Positions 32,649 through 40,435 of a stretch of DNA of 64,000 bases are shown here, one piece after another. Location of the stretch: the NCBI GenBank assembly GCA_900319105.1, contig ONND01000001.1, forward strand, positions 1 through 64,000. Direction: 5' to 3'. The stretch's first letter is position 1. Each line of letters starts with the position of its first letter. Made by a program: the position numbers and the translations under genes. Source of the stretch: an uncultured Bacteroidales bacterium. Its GTDB lineage: Bacteria; Bacteroidota; Bacteroidia; Bacteroidales; Paludibacteraceae. Below the pieces are notes generated by a model. The model was given only the letters and a program-made list of their open reading frames with translations. It searched no databases and was not told where the DNA came from.

Positions 32649-33659
32649 ATGCAAAAAGTGCAATTGTACAATATGAACGAGAAACCCATTGAAAATAGAG
32701 GCGAAATCATCATCTATCGTGCGCAAGACAACACGGTACAACTCGATGTGCGCATGGAGAATGAAACCGTATGGTTGTCCGCCGCGCAGATGGCTCAATT
32801 ATTTGGCAAGGAAGAATCAAACATTCGCCGTCATATAATTAATGTTTTTCGCGACGAAGAAGTAGAGCGCGAGAATAACGTGCATTTTTTACACGTTAAT
32901 GGGGTTAAGAAGCCTGTCCCCTTTTACTCGTTAGATGTAATCCTTTCCATTGGATACCGCGTTAACTCCAAGCGTGCTATCGCTTTCCGACAGTGGTCAA
33001 CAAAGATTCTAAAAGAATTTATTGTCAAAGGCTATGCCATCAATGAAAAATTGCGCCGTGAGCAGTTGTCGGATTTGCGGCAGTTGGTTCAGATTGTGGG
33101 TCGAACGGTACAAAGCAAAGCGGTGGAAAGTACGGACGAGACGCAGGCTATTTTTGATGTCGTCTTGGACTACACGTACGCGTTGGATACCTTGGATAAC
33201 TATGATTACGAGCGTCTGACCGTCAAAGAGACTACGCCTGAAGAGCGTTTCCATGCCACGTACGAGAACGCCATGCAGACCATTGCTGCACTGCGTGAGA
33301 AATTCGGCGGTAGTACCTTGTTCGGCAACGAAAAAGATGACTCGTTCAAAAGCAGTATAGGTCAGATTTATCAGACTTTCGGAGGCAAGGATCTCTATCC
33401 GAGTGTGGAGGAAAAAGCAGCGATGTTGCTGTATTTAGTGACCAAGAATCACTCCTTTTCGGACGGCAACAAACGTATCGCGGCTACGTTGTTTCTGTGG
33501 TTCCTGAACAACAACGGCATTCTCTACCGCGAGGATGGCACCAAGCGTCTGGCGGACAACACCCTTGTCGCCTTGACCCTCATGATTGCTGAGAGCCGCA
33601 CGGAAGAGAAAGACACCATGGTCAAAGTGGTAGTGAATCTGATAAACCAAAAGAATTAA
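32649..33659 (+). CDS. RhuM-Fic/DOC fusion protein
   Basis: A 336-residue protein. Residues about 15-150 are a RhuM (virulence RhuM/Bro-N-like DNA-binding) domain: GEIIIYRAQDN, QMAQLFGKEESNIRRHI, and FYSLDVILSIGYRVNSKRA. Residues about 200-336 form a Fic/DOC domain with HSFSDGNKRIAATLFLWFL near 268-286, the HxFxDGNxR AMP-transfer motif. It may modify a target protein and regulate itself through the DNA-binding half. The best start is 32649 or the Met at codon 9. No antitoxin partner is evident next to it, though the unknown gene at 34814 and the RhuM gene at 35147 lie near. Confidence 0.85.
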   Translation: MQKVQLYNMNEKPIENRGEIIIYRAQDNTVQLDVRMENETVWLSAAQMAQLFGKEESNIRRHIINVFRDEEVERENNVHFLHVNGVKKPVPFYSLDVILSIGYRVNSKRAIAFRQWSTKILKEFIVKGYAINEKLRREQLSDLRQLVQIVGRTVQSKAVESTDETQAIFDVVLDYTYALDTLDNYDYERLTVKETTPEERFHATYENAMQTIAALREKFGGSTLFGNEKDDSFKSSIGQIYQTFGGKDLYPSVEEKAAMLLYLVTKNHSFSDGNKRIAATLFLWFLNNNGILYREDGTKRLADNTLVALTLMIAESRTEEKDTMVKVVVNLINQKN

Positions 33660-33682
33660 AACTATAAAAACAACACTCGATA

Positions 33683-34603
33683 GTGAGAAAACTATATTCA
33701 ATATTGAGAGGATTTTTTGCAATAATAGGCATTTTGTCTTCTGTGGCAATAATACTATTCTGGGCAAAAAAGGATGACTTTACTATTTCTGTTGATAGTT
33801 TGTATAGTCTGTACGAGCAACGCGTAGACACTCTTCGTGCGGCTGGAAGTTTCGAACCGGACACAGCAAACTTCTCATTTACTATCATTCAAGACACTTT
33901 GCAAGCAAAGAAAATCAAAGAATATTTCTGTTTGGACACTCTTTATTCAGGGTCCGATGACACTTGGACAAAAGCGCTCGCAATTGGCAATTTTGTTGCA
34001 ACCAATATCCCTCACGCTAATCAGACTAAATGGCCCGAACAAAAGGATGCTATCGGCCTTTGGGAATACACTAGGGATGTAGAGCCGGCTTTCAATTGTC
34101 GCTTGCATAGTATTCTGATGTTTGAGTTGTTGTTAGCAGCCGATATTCCTGCACGTTTTGTAACTTGTTTGCCGCAAGATAAAGATGATAACGATTGTCA
34201 TGTCGTCAATGAAGTTTGGCTCCCCGAAAAGCAAAAATGGGTCATGTTAGATACCGATATGGGAGGACATTATGTGACGGACAAACAAGGTAATCTGCTG
34301 TCTTTGAGAGAGATAAGAGAACACTATGTAGGTGGAAAGAAAATGCTTATGTATCCCGAGTTTAAGAACGGCAGCAACAAGATGAATTATTACTACGCTT
34401 ATTTGGCGAAGGATACCTATTGGTTCCAATGTTGGGGAACAATGTCCTATTTTCAAGAAGAATGGAATAAAGAAGATGTTGTCCGCAATAGTTATATTGT
34501 CCTTGTCCCGAAAGGCTTTGAACCGTTTAACATCGGAGGAGGCAACACTATTACGACAAACGCAGATCTCTTCTGGTCAGAGCCTAAAATATTGCTGAAA
34601 TAA
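33683..34603 (+). CDS. Transglutaminase-like membrane-anchored protein
   Basis: A 306-residue protein starting GTG at 33683. One membrane anchor (residues 9-28, FFAIIGILSSVAIILFWA). The rest is extracytoplasmic. A papain/transglutaminase-like triad is visible: Cys in FNCRLHSILMFELLLAADIP near 137, His in DCHVVNEVWL near 172, Asp in KWVMLDTDMGGHYV near 186. Such proteins act as cysteine proteases or peptide cross-linkers, but substrate is unknown. It sits between the RhuM-Fic gene and an unknown gene in an accessory patch and is AT-rich. Confidence 0.7.
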   Translation: MRKLYSILRGFFAIIGILSSVAIILFWAKKDDFTISVDSLYSLYEQRVDTLRAAGSFEPDTANFSFTIIQDTLQAKKIKEYFCLDTLYSGSDDTWTKALAIGNFVATNIPHANQTKWPEQKDAIGLWEYTRDVEPAFNCRLHSILMFELLLAADIPARFVTCLPQDKDDNDCHVVNEVWLPEKQKWVMLDTDMGGHYVTDKQGNLLSLREIREHYVGGKKMLMYPEFKNGSNKMNYYYAYLAKDTYWFQCWGTMSYFQEEWNKEDVVRNSYIVLVPKGFEPFNIGGGNTITTNADLFWSEPKILLK

Positions 34604-34726
34604 TGTACATTAAATGAAAGCGAAGTGGGTGAATATAGTGGATAGTTTTCAAAACCACAATCATAAAACAGACAATTCAAAATAGATAAAACCATTAAAG
34701 TAAATAACCCCATTTAAGGTCTTCAC

Positions 34727-34800
34727 TCGGCAACGACACGGCAACGACACGGCATCGACCTATAGGGTCAATACAAGGTAAGTATAATAATCAACTAAAA
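34727..34800. repeat. 11-base phased repeats upstream of the gene at 34814
   Basis: CGGCAACGACA twice, then CGGCATCGACC, TATAGGGTCAA and TACAAGGTAAG, an 11-base period. The same style fills 21577-21875. The rest of 34604-34813 shows no gene. Confidence 0.65.
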
Positions 34801-34813
34801 TATTAAAACGAAA

Positions 34814-35143
34814 ATGGCACAAGCGGAACTAAATATTACAATTGACAAAATGTCCGGAAAAATCTATGGTGAAAGCGATGTGTATATTACCCATCGTTAT
34901 GGAAAAACGGTCATTTCTCATTACCCGAAACATCGGGATCCTAAGTCTCTCACGCCTCATCAACGTGAGTTAAACACCTCTTTCGCCCAACTGTCCAAAC
35001 AGGCAAAGGTCGAACTCACAGACCCCGAAAAACGTGCCACTTGGCAGCAACGATATGACGAATACAAAGCTAATTATAACTCGAAAGACAAGTACTATTT
35101 TACCCTCCGTGGATTTGTAATCGCTCAACTCTCAAAAAAATGA
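34814..35143 (+). CDS. Hypothetical protein
   Basis: A 109-residue soluble, basic protein (ELNITIDKMSGKIYGESDVYI, then THRYGKTVISHYPKH, and a charged helix ending KDKYYFTLRGFVIAQLSKK). I have no family for it. It ends 3 bases before the RhuM gene, so the two are probably co-transcribed. A Lys/Arg-rich strand region could bind nucleic acid or a phage-like partner, but this is a guess. Confidence 0.6.
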   Translation: MAQAELNITIDKMSGKIYGESDVYITHRYGKTVISHYPKHRDPKSLTPHQRELNTSFAQLSKQAKVELTDPEKRATWQQRYDEYKANYNSKDKYYFTLRGFVIAQLSKK

Positions 35144-35146
35144 AAT

Positions 35147-36178
35147 ATGACACCATTAGATAAACAGACATTATTTCTTTTATACGATGCGCCGGACAAT
35201 ACAGCGCAGGTGCAAGTAGTGGTACGAGATGAGACCATTTGGATGACTCAAAAAGCGATGGCTACGCTTTTTGATGTTAATGTGCCAGCTATAAGCAAGC
35301 ATTTAAAGAATATCTTCGACAGTGGAGAACTTGAAGAGAAAGTGGTTGTTTCCAAAATGGAAATAGCCACTCCACATGGAGCTATAGCAGGAAAAATGCA
35401 GACAATAGAGACAAATTTCTACAATCTCGATGCGATTATTTCTGTTGGCTACCGCGTCAATTCTACCCGTGCAACGCGTTTCCGTCAATGGGCGACAAAG
35501 ATTTTGAACGAATATATACGCAAAGGATTTGTGTTGGATGATGATCGTCTCAAACAAGGCAAAATGGTATTTGGGCAGGATTATTTCCGTGAACTCTTGG
35601 AACGTGTACGTTCCATTCGTGCGAGCGAACGCCGTATTTGGCAACAAATAACTGACATCTATGCGGAGTGCAGTATAGATTATGACCCGAAAGCACCGAC
35701 TACGCGTGAGTTCTATGCGATGATACAAAATCGTTTCCATTATGCCATTACAGGTCAAACAGCGGCGGAGATTATCTATACACACGCCGATCATGAGCAA
35801 CCGAATATGGGACTCAGGACATGGAAGAACTCTCCTGAAGGCCGTATTTTGAAGTCGGACGTTACAATTGCCAAGAACTACTTGGATGAGAAGCAAATTC
35901 ATCGGTTAGAGCGTGCAGTTACGGGGTATTTTGATTATATTGAGGATTTAATTGAAAATGAGAATACCTTCAATATGGAGCAGTTTGCTGCCAGCGTGAA
36001 TGAGTTCTTGTCTTTCAGAAAATATAATATTTTACTGGATAAAGGACGTATTTCCAAGGCGCAAGCGGACGAAAAAGCTGAGGCAGAGTACGATATTTTT
36101 AATCGTACTCAACCTATTACTTCTGACTTCGATAGAGAAATAAAAAGAATGATAGAACAAGAACAAAACAGCAAATGA
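35147..36178 (+). CDS. RhuM family protein
   Basis: A 343-residue full-length RhuM protein. It was named for a Salmonella pathogenicity-island gene, but the family is widespread in bacterial accessory DNA and biochemical function is unknown. Visible: TIWMTQKAMATLFDVNVPAI (DNA-binding-like), NFYNLDAIISVGYRVNSTRA, FRQWATKILNEYIRKGFVLD near 110-130 and the C-terminal helical part. It shares the N-terminal domain with the RhuM-Fic fusion at 32649 and the remnant at 1807. It overlaps the next gene by 4 bases (ATGA), although that gene belongs to a different function. Confidence 0.88.
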   Translation: MTPLDKQTLFLLYDAPDNTAQVQVVVRDETIWMTQKAMATLFDVNVPAISKHLKNIFDSGELEEKVVVSKMEIATPHGAIAGKMQTIETNFYNLDAIISVGYRVNSTRATRFRQWATKILNEYIRKGFVLDDDRLKQGKMVFGQDYFRELLERVRSIRASERRIWQQITDIYAECSIDYDPKAPTTREFYAMIQNRFHYAITGQTAAEIIYTHADHEQPNMGLRTWKNSPEGRILKSDVTIAKNYLDEKQIHRLERAVTGYFDYIEDLIENENTFNMEQFAASVNEFLSFRKYNILLDKGRISKAQADEKAEAEYDIFNRTQPITSDFDREIKRMIEQEQNSK

Positions 36179-37704
36179 AAAGAATATTATTTATACTTTT
36201 AGCGTGCCTGCCGCTGTTTGCAGCGGCGCAGATGGTACAGCCTGTTCATTGGAGCGGGGAAGAAATCGGCGATAGCGTGCGGATACGGGCAACCGTGGAT
36301 GACGGATGGCATATGAGTATCCTTGGGATGGATGATTTTATGTTCACGCAGGAGTTCAAAGATTCCTTTGTGATGACTGTGGCGAAAACAGATCTGGCTC
36401 CCATCCGTTTCAACGCCTGCAACGATAACATGTGTACCGCCCCGGAGGTGTGGGAATATGAGGAAGCCTCTCCTAAATCCTCCCCTGAAGGGAAGGACTT
36501 ACAATCAGGCTCCAGATCTCTTTGGCTTATCTTTCTATTAGGATTATTGGGAGGATTGTTGGCAATCTTCACGCCTTGCGTGTGGCCGATCATACCGATG
36601 ACGGTTAGCTTCTTCCTAAAGAAAGGAGGCGGATTGAAGGATGCGATTCTATATGGGCTGAGTATTGTTATTCTGTACGTGGGATTAGGATTGTTAGTGA
36701 CGATACTCTTTGGTGCATCGGCACTTAATGAGATGAGTACCAACGCGGTAGTGAATATCGTGTTCTTCCTGATCTTGGTGATTTTTGCCCTTTCGTTCTT
36801 CGGGCTCTTTGAGATCACACTGCCGGATAGTTGGTCTACTGCATTAGATAGTAAGGCAAGAAGTACAGGCGGTTTCCTCAGTATTCTGCTGATGGCATTC
36901 ACGCTGGTGATCGTCTCTTTCTCCTGCACGGGTCCGATCATCGGAACGCTGTTAGTAGAGGCGGCAGGCAAGTCCTTATTGGCTCCGGCGATAGGTATGT
37001 TGGGCTTCTCGATTGCGTTAGCCCTGCCATTCTCGCTCTTTGCGATGTTCCCGCAGTGGCTCAAACAGGCACCTAAATCCGGCGACTGGATGACCTCTTT
37101 CAAGGTCGTGTTGGCGTTCCTTGAGTTGGCGCTTTCGCTGAAGTTCTTGAGTGTGGCAGACATGGCATACGGGTGGGGTATACTGCCGAGATGGCTCTTT
37201 ATTGCGATATGGATCGTTTGCTTCCTGGGCATAGGAATCTATCTTATATGGGATATATGGAGCGTATCGACCCCACGTAAAATCATCCGTGCGATCGTGA
37301 TCATCGCTTTTGCTCCTCCGATGGAGATTGAAGGGCGTGTAGTCTTTAACGATTATGAAGAGGGCATGGCTTATGCGCGTCAGACAGGCAAACCGATAAT
37401 CATCGACTTTACCGGCTACGGTTGTGTCAACTGCCGTAAGATGGAAGCCTTTGTGCTGGATGACGATAGCGTCAAAGCGCGGCTGAAGAACTATGTCTTC
37501 ATTGAACTTTTTGTGGATCATCGTCTGGACACGGACCATGACGGCGAGAGTGAAGGCACAGAAAACAGCCGTTTGCAGCGGGAGCGTTTCGGCTCGAACG
37601 CACAGCCGTTCTATGTGCAACTCGACCCACAAGGCAATCAAATAGCCGCCCCGATGGCGTTTACCACCGACCCGATGGAGTTTATCAACTGGCTAAAATA
37701 CTGA
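36175..37704 (+). CDS. dsbD: DsbD-like thiol:disulfide interchange protein
   Basis: A 509-residue inner-membrane protein moving reducing power to the periplasm. A signal sequence and DsbD alpha-like domain (to residue 95) are followed by eight membrane segments with the Cys of FTPCVWPII near 138 and SFSCTGPII near 245. A C-terminal thioredoxin domain has DFTGYGCVNCRKMEA near 410-424. The linker ASPKSSPEGKDLQSGS between the first two domains is encoded by a CTCCCCT-palindrome repeat (36468-36499). The length is shorter than E. coli DsbD. Confidence 0.85.
   Translation: MKRILFILLACLPLFAAAQMVQPVHWSGEEIGDSVRIRATVDDGWHMSILGMDDFMFTQEFKDSFVMTVAKTDLAPIRFNACNDNMCTAPEVWEYEEASPKSSPEGKDLQSGSRSLWLIFLLGLLGGLLAIFTPCVWPIIPMTVSFFLKKGGGLKDAILYGLSIVILYVGLGLLVTILFGASALNEMSTNAVVNIVFFLILVIFALSFFGLFEITLPDSWSTALDSKARSTGGFLSILLMAFTLVIVSFSCTGPIIGTLLVEAAGKSLLAPAIGMLGFSIALALPFSLFAMFPQWLKQAPKSGDWMTSFKVVLAFLELALSLKFLSVADMAYGWGILPRWLFIAIWIVCFLGIGIYLIWDIWSVSTPRKIIRAIVIIAFAPPMEIEGRVVFNDYEEGMAYARQTGKPIIIDFTGYGCVNCRKMEAFVLDDDSVKARLKNYVFIELFVDHRLDTDHDGESEGTENSRLQRERFGSNAQPFYVQLDPQGNQIAAPMAFTTDPMEFINWLKY
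36468..36499. repeat. CTCCCCTGAAGGGA palindromic repeat in the dsbD-like gene
   Basis: TCCTCCCCT and GAAGGGAAGGA, translated as a Ser/Pro-rich linker. Related copies lie at 40373-40409 and 48791-48822. Confidence 0.65.
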
Positions 37705-37708
37705 TTTT

Positions 37709-38479
37709 ATGATACAAAAGAAACAATACGAAACAAAACGACCGCCGGAGAAAGAGATGATCTTCGGTATCCGCGCGGTGATGGAAGCGATTGACGCCGG
37801 TAAGGCGTTGGATAAAGTGCTGGTGCGCCGTGATATGAGTTCGGCTATCGGCCGAGAGTTGCTGATTAAGTTAGAGGGCACGGGCACGCAGATACAGCGA
37901 GTTCCCCTGGAGAAACTGAACCAGTTCACGGACAAGAACCACCAAGGCGTGATTGCTTTCCTCTCTCCGATTGAGTTTACTCCCTTGGACAGCCTCGTGC
38001 AAAGCCTCTACGACGAAGGCAAGACGCCGCTGCTGATGATGCTCGACGGCGTGACCGATGTGCGCAATTTCGGAGCTATCGCCCGTACGTGTGTGTGCGC
38101 AGGTGTACACGCGCTTATAATAGGTACGCGCGGGAGTGCGGCTATCAACGGCGATGCGGTCAAAGCATCTGCGGGTGCGCTGCATAGTTTACCTATCTGC
38201 AAAGTAGAAAACCTGCAGAACGCGCTGCAATACCTGCAAGAAAGCGGTCTTCGCATCGTTGCCGCTACCGAGCATACCGACCGTAACTACACCGAGGTGG
38301 ACATGACAGTACCGACCTGTATTGTCATGGGAAGCGAGGAAAAAGGTATCTACGAGGAGAATCTCAAACTCTGTACCGATAAGGTGCGGCTGCCGATGAC
38401 AGGCATCATTGAGAGTCTCAATGTGTCCGTTGCAGCAGGTGTATTTATCTATGAGGCAGTACGCCAGAGAATGCAATAA
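37709..38479 (+). CDS. rlmB: 23S rRNA (guanosine-2'-O-)-methyltransferase RlmB
   Basis: A 256-residue SPOUT (TrmH-type) methyltransferase. An N-terminal substrate-binding part (IFGIRAVMEAIDAGKALDKVL) is followed by the knot: VRNFGAIARTCVCAGVHALI near 111-130, VKASAGALHSLPICKV near 150-165, IVMGSEEKGIYEENL near 208-222 and LPMTGIIESLNVSVAAGVFIYE at the C-terminus. These three knot motifs are diagnostic. It starts 4 bases after the dsbD-like stop. Confidence 0.93.
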   Translation: MIQKKQYETKRPPEKEMIFGIRAVMEAIDAGKALDKVLVRRDMSSAIGRELLIKLEGTGTQIQRVPLEKLNQFTDKNHQGVIAFLSPIEFTPLDSLVQSLYDEGKTPLLMMLDGVTDVRNFGAIARTCVCAGVHALIIGTRGSAAINGDAVKASAGALHSLPICKVENLQNALQYLQESGLRIVAATEHTDRNYTEVDMTVPTCIVMGSEEKGIYEENLKLCTDKVRLPMTGIIESLNVSVAAGVFIYEAVRQRMQ

Positions 38480-38483
38480 ACGG

Positions 38484-39656
38484 ATGAAGCGTCTGGTACC
38501 GATAGGTCTTCTGTGGATTAGTATATGTGTCTCGGCGCAAGATACTCTTCCTGCGTATCTTCCTCCTTTGGATTCCGCGTTTACTATGCCTGCTCCGGAA
38601 ATACAGATGCTTCCTGTCAATCCCACCGGACCGCATAAGAACTGGATTAACCGTATGCTGGATAGGGCTGACCGTTTCTTTATGAAGAATGTCGATCCAA
38701 ACTATCTTACCCTGCCAAAACATCGTTTTCGTATAGCGATTAGTGGCGACTGGGGAAGTGTTTATACATCGATGAAATGCAGCGACATTCCTTATTATGA
38801 GAACGTCAATATGAGTTTCGGCTCCAACGTTGCACCCAAATTAGGACTCGTCCTCTCTTATCGGAATACGAATATCGGTTATTCTGTGGATTTGTTTCGA
38901 GGGTATTCGAACTTTAAGTTTTCTATTTTGCAAAATGGTTTCGGAATAGAACTCTTTAGGCGTAAGACCACGTTCTCCGGCGGAGCGATTGAGTCTTCCG
39001 GGACAGGCGGCAAACTGGAAGTTGGAAGCGGTGACATAGCTACGACGACGTTCTTCCTTTCCGGCTATGTGGCGCTTAACCGGCGTAAGTTCTCTATGCC
39101 TGCGGCCTTCAACGCTTCGTTCATTCAGCGCAAGTCGGCAGGTTCTGCTCTTATTGTGGCGGATTTTATTTACTCCCGCATGGCGCTCCTCAGCGATGCG
39201 CTGGTCTCGCGAACAGGAGGCGTCAATGAGATGGAACTTTACCAAATAGCAATCGGAGCAGGTTATGGGTATAACTACACGCCGAATAAAGGGAAGTTCC
39301 TCTTGCATGTCTCGGCGACACCGATGTTGGCAGTTTTGAACCGAATGATCATTACCGGTGACGACCGGATGTTCATGCCTGACGAAGCAGGTTATAACCT
39401 CATTCTAAGCCGCAAAATCAAACCCGAGTTTCCTGTTTATATCACGGGACAAGCGAAAGTGGCGTTGGTGTATAATATATCGCCGCGGTTTGTGTTGGCA
39501 TTTAATACGGTGGTGAATAATATCCGTTTCAAGGCGAAAGATCGAATGATTGCTACCGGAGATGGCTCTACGCTTACCTATAACCCTAAAATTCGAATGC
39601 GAACCATGACTTGGGATTGGAATGCCGTGCTTTATTTCGGTGTCCGGTTCCTATAA
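38484..39656 (+). CDS. DUF4421 outer-membrane protein
   Basis: A 390-residue protein with a Sec signal (MKRLVPIGLLWISICVSAQ). The start at 38484 is chosen because it gives the signal peptide and follows the rlmB stop by 4 bases; a longer frame begins inside rlmB. Alternating strand pattern (YSVDLFRGYSNFKFSILQNGF, LGLVLSYRNTNIGYS) and the C-terminal aromatic YFGVRFL fit a beta-barrel. The DUF4421 family is restricted to Bacteroidetes and unassigned. Confidence 0.75.
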   Translation: MKRLVPIGLLWISICVSAQDTLPAYLPPLDSAFTMPAPEIQMLPVNPTGPHKNWINRMLDRADRFFMKNVDPNYLTLPKHRFRIAISGDWGSVYTSMKCSDIPYYENVNMSFGSNVAPKLGLVLSYRNTNIGYSVDLFRGYSNFKFSILQNGFGIELFRRKTTFSGGAIESSGTGGKLEVGSGDIATTTFFLSGYVALNRRKFSMPAAFNASFIQRKSAGSALIVADFIYSRMALLSDALVSRTGGVNEMELYQIAIGAGYGYNYTPNKGKFLLHVSATPMLAVLNRMIITGDDRMFMPDEAGYNLILSRKIKPEFPVYITGQAKVALVYNISPRFVLAFNTVVNNIRFKAKDRMIATGDGSTLTYNPKIRMRTMTWDWNAVLYFGVRFL

Positions 39657-39664
39657 AAGACTAA

Positions 39665-40423
39665 ATGGTAAATGACAAAATAGTAAATCCTATGACTGTT
39701 TTATACGAAGATAATCATATCATCGCTGTCAATAAGACCTGCAACGAGATCGTGCAGGGCGATAAGACGGGTGACACGCCTCTGAGCGAGATGGTGAAGG
39801 CGTATATCAAAGACAAGTACAACAAGCCCGGCGAGGTGTTCCTCGGGGTAACGCATCGTCTGGATCGCCCGACGAGTGGCGTAGTGCTCTTTGCCCGTAC
39901 CTCTAAAGCACTCACCCGTCTCAATGAGATGTTCAAAGAAAAATCTGTCAGTCCGAAGGACGGTCTGTCAGTGAAACGGTCTGTCAGCGAAGCGGTCTGT
40001 CAGTCTGGACCCGAAGCACGGTTGGAGAATTGGCTTACACGCAATGAGCAACTCAATAAGTCCTTTATCGCCAAGCCTGGTGCCAAGGACGCTAAACAGG
40101 CCATCCTATATTACAAAACGCTCGTCAAAGGTGATCATTATACACTTTTGGAAGTGAACTTAGAGACCGGACGCCATCATCAGATACGCTGCCAATTGGC
40201 GGCTATCGGTTGTCCGATAAAGGGCGATCTTAAGTATGGCGCTAAGCGCTCCAACCCCGACGGCGGTATCTGTCTCCATGCAAGAAAAATTGAATTTATT
40301 CATCCTGTAAGTAAACAAGAAATATGTATCACAGCTCCAGTTCCAGAAGATTCTTTGTGGCAGCAATTGATAACCCCTCTCCAACTCTCCCCTCAAGGGA
40401 GAGAGGAAAATCCTGAAATATAA
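39665..40423 (+). CDS. RluA-family pseudouridine synthase with repeat-disrupted strand
   Basis: A 252-residue RluA-type synthase. The catalytic Asp is in THRLDRPTSGVVLFARTSKA near 63-82. After LTRLNEMFKEKS, where relatives have the K-x-Y-x-A-x-V strand with the conserved active-site Tyr, the repeat at 39943-40009 encodes VSPKDGLSVKRSVSEAVCQS instead. The sequence then resumes normally (LENWLTRNEQLNKSF, GRHHQIRCQLAAIGCPIKGD). The C-terminal PLQLSPQGREENPEI is encoded by a palindromic repeat. It may be impaired, or the strand may be built differently. The start could also be 39692. Confidence 0.85.
   Translation: MVNDKIVNPMTVLYEDNHIIAVNKTCNEIVQGDKTGDTPLSEMVKAYIKDKYNKPGEVFLGVTHRLDRPTSGVVLFARTSKALTRLNEMFKEKSVSPKDGLSVKRSVSEAVCQSGPEARLENWLTRNEQLNKSFIAKPGAKDAKQAILYYKTLVKGDHYTLLEVNLETGRHHQIRCQLAAIGCPIKGDLKYGAKRSNPDGGICLHARKIEFIHPVSKQEICITAPVPEDSLWQQLITPLQLSPQGREENPEI
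39943..40009. repeat. GGTCTGTCAG composite repeat in the RluA-like gene
   Basis: CGGTCTGTCAG words are separated by TCC GAA GGA, TGAAA and CGAAG inserts. It is homologous in plan to the GGTCTAACA repeat in the DUF4296 gene. Confidence 0.8.
40373..40409. repeat. CTCTCCCCTCAAGGGAGAG palindrome at the RluA-like 3' end
   Basis: CCCTCTCCAA, CTCTCCCCTC and AAGGGAGAGAGG form a strong stem and encode the C-terminal residues of the protein. Confidence 0.75.
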
Positions 40424-40435
40424 ATAATAAATTAT

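Noticed and set aside
31290..32798. Minus-strand 500-codon frame opposite murA
   Set aside because: Shadow of a strongly conserved enzyme; composition (His/Arg-rich) is that of an antisense frame.
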